In this document: positions 63,074 to 64,000 of the stretch, in pieces
Position numbering within the stretch: position 1 is the stretch's first letter
Layout of the letters: every line of letters begins with the position of its first letter
Assembly: GCF_963662255.1 (NCBI RefSeq)
Contig: NC_085060.1
Coordinates: 5,829,630 to 5,893,629 of the forward strand
DNA from: Cinclus cinclus
Lineage: Eukaryota > Chordata > Aves > Passeriformes > Cinclidae
Reading direction: 5' to 3'
Length of the DNA: 64,000 nt
The notes under the pieces: generated by a model
Told to the model about the DNA's origin: nothing
The model's input: the letters and a program-made list of their open reading frames with translations, nothing else
Databases searched by the model: none
Position numbers and translations under genes: made by a program

Positions 63074-64000
63074 TTTCATACTCACTTATGAGAATTCTGC
63101 CTGTGCTATTTGCTACGTGGACTCCCAGCACTACCTGCTGTGCAATATAAGAATGGAGTTTATTTCACATTAATTCAAATATTCAAGGCTCCTCCCCTCA
63201 TAACCTTTGCAATACAAAAATCATACTACATTTGTTTCTTAGAAGAGCACTGATCAAACAGTTAAGTGACTATTGATCTCTGGTTAATCTCTAATGGTTA
63301 GATAAAGTTAGAGAAAAAAGCATTATTGTCTTAATACAACAGAGTATTTATTGTTTTATCTGAAAAATAGGTATGAAGGAACTCTAGAATGAACTCCCTG
63401 AGGGGATCCCATGGTTTTCACATTCACACTCTTTCCACAGAGTTTAAAAAGGGGATAAATTCAGCCTTAAGTGACAATTCCTTAGTTAACCTTCAGTTCA
63501 TTTGGTAAATGAAGAAAGTCCCAGAATTTCATAATCCATTTGCGATGTAGGCAAGAGTTACCAGATATATCAGAGCACTCAGCTTTTATGGACCTTAAAT
63601 TTCTTTACCCTCTAGACATTTCAACAGATGATTTTTAGGCTTGTCTCCCTATTTTTCCATATAGAAATTCCCTTCACCACCATGAGGGTTTTAGTCCATA
63701 TACCATATCTCAGTAACTAAAGCATTTCTCATTAAGTGATCTCACATTCTTACTATTTCCACAGTTTTTGAGCTTATTTTTGTATGTAGAAAAGAATGAG
63801 TTGTGTCTTGCAGACAGATCTTTAAGAAAAGAGTGAATGCATTTTATGAAGTCAGGCCTTCCAGCACACTCTGGAAGGCAAATTATTTTTGTATTTGATC
63901 TTCTGTGGTGATTCTCCAGTTTGTCAACTTTCTCAGAGAGATAAAACATTTCCTTCTTACATTACTCTTATTTCTTAAGTCCTGAAATACCATCTTCTAC

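Larger units (their letters stand above)
60562..64000. other. Gene-free DNA, 60.6-64.0 kb
   Basis: No supportable gene. A purine-rich A/G tract lies at about 60584-60630 just beyond the LTR, and a T/G tract at 61288-61345. The rest is AT-rich unique sequence, with a POU/OTX-like motif cluster at 63013-63073. Confidence 0.6.

Overview
This window looks like bird nuclear DNA, most likely from a passerine. The evidence is three short 3'-end fragments of CR1 LINEs of the avian type (around 3978, 5415 and 50361) and two long terminal repeats resembling common avian endogenous-retrovirus LTRs (30488-31146 and 60034-60561). Microsatellites and A/C or T/G low-complexity tracts are also frequent. The sequence is AT-rich throughout, and CpG is scarce outside a few islands.

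I find no protein-coding gene I can support. Every open frame is about 120 codons or shorter. None shows a recognisable domain, and several of the more striking ones are translated repeats: a lysine run from poly-A, a Phe-Leu-Pro-Ser repeat from (TTCC)n, and a Pro/Ser-rich tail from a C-rich island. I also see no tRNA, rRNA, CRISPR array or bacterial-style operon. The window is best read as a gene desert or part of a very long intron.

Layout. 1-9.7 kb: unique AT-rich DNA with a perfect small hairpin carrying GATGCAA motifs (864-904), a TTAATT cluster near 2 kb, and two CR1 remnants, one abutting 28 consecutive A's. 9.7-25 kb: a (TCTA)n microsatellite, unique DNA, a paired homeodomain-type repeat at 15.93 kb and an A/C tract at 18.2 kb. 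25-31 kb: a 20-unit (TTCC)n tract and the first solo LTR. 33.07-33.48 kb: a C-rich, CpG-containing block that is probably mobile-element derived but that I cannot name. 35-47 kb: a (AT)28 tract, TAATTA-rich DNA near 38.7 kb, a perfect 16-bp palindrome at 40.9 kb and a long A/C tract at 46.9 kb. 50-64 kb: a third CR1 remnant, a (GT)14 tract, more A-rich tracts, the second solo LTR, and a POU/OTX-like motif cluster near 63.05 kb.

No genes work together here. What function exists is likely cis-regulatory or structural. I did not find a previously undescribed system. The findings are candidate regulatory motifs, unclassified repeats and structural oddities that alignment or genomic tracks could confirm or dismiss.
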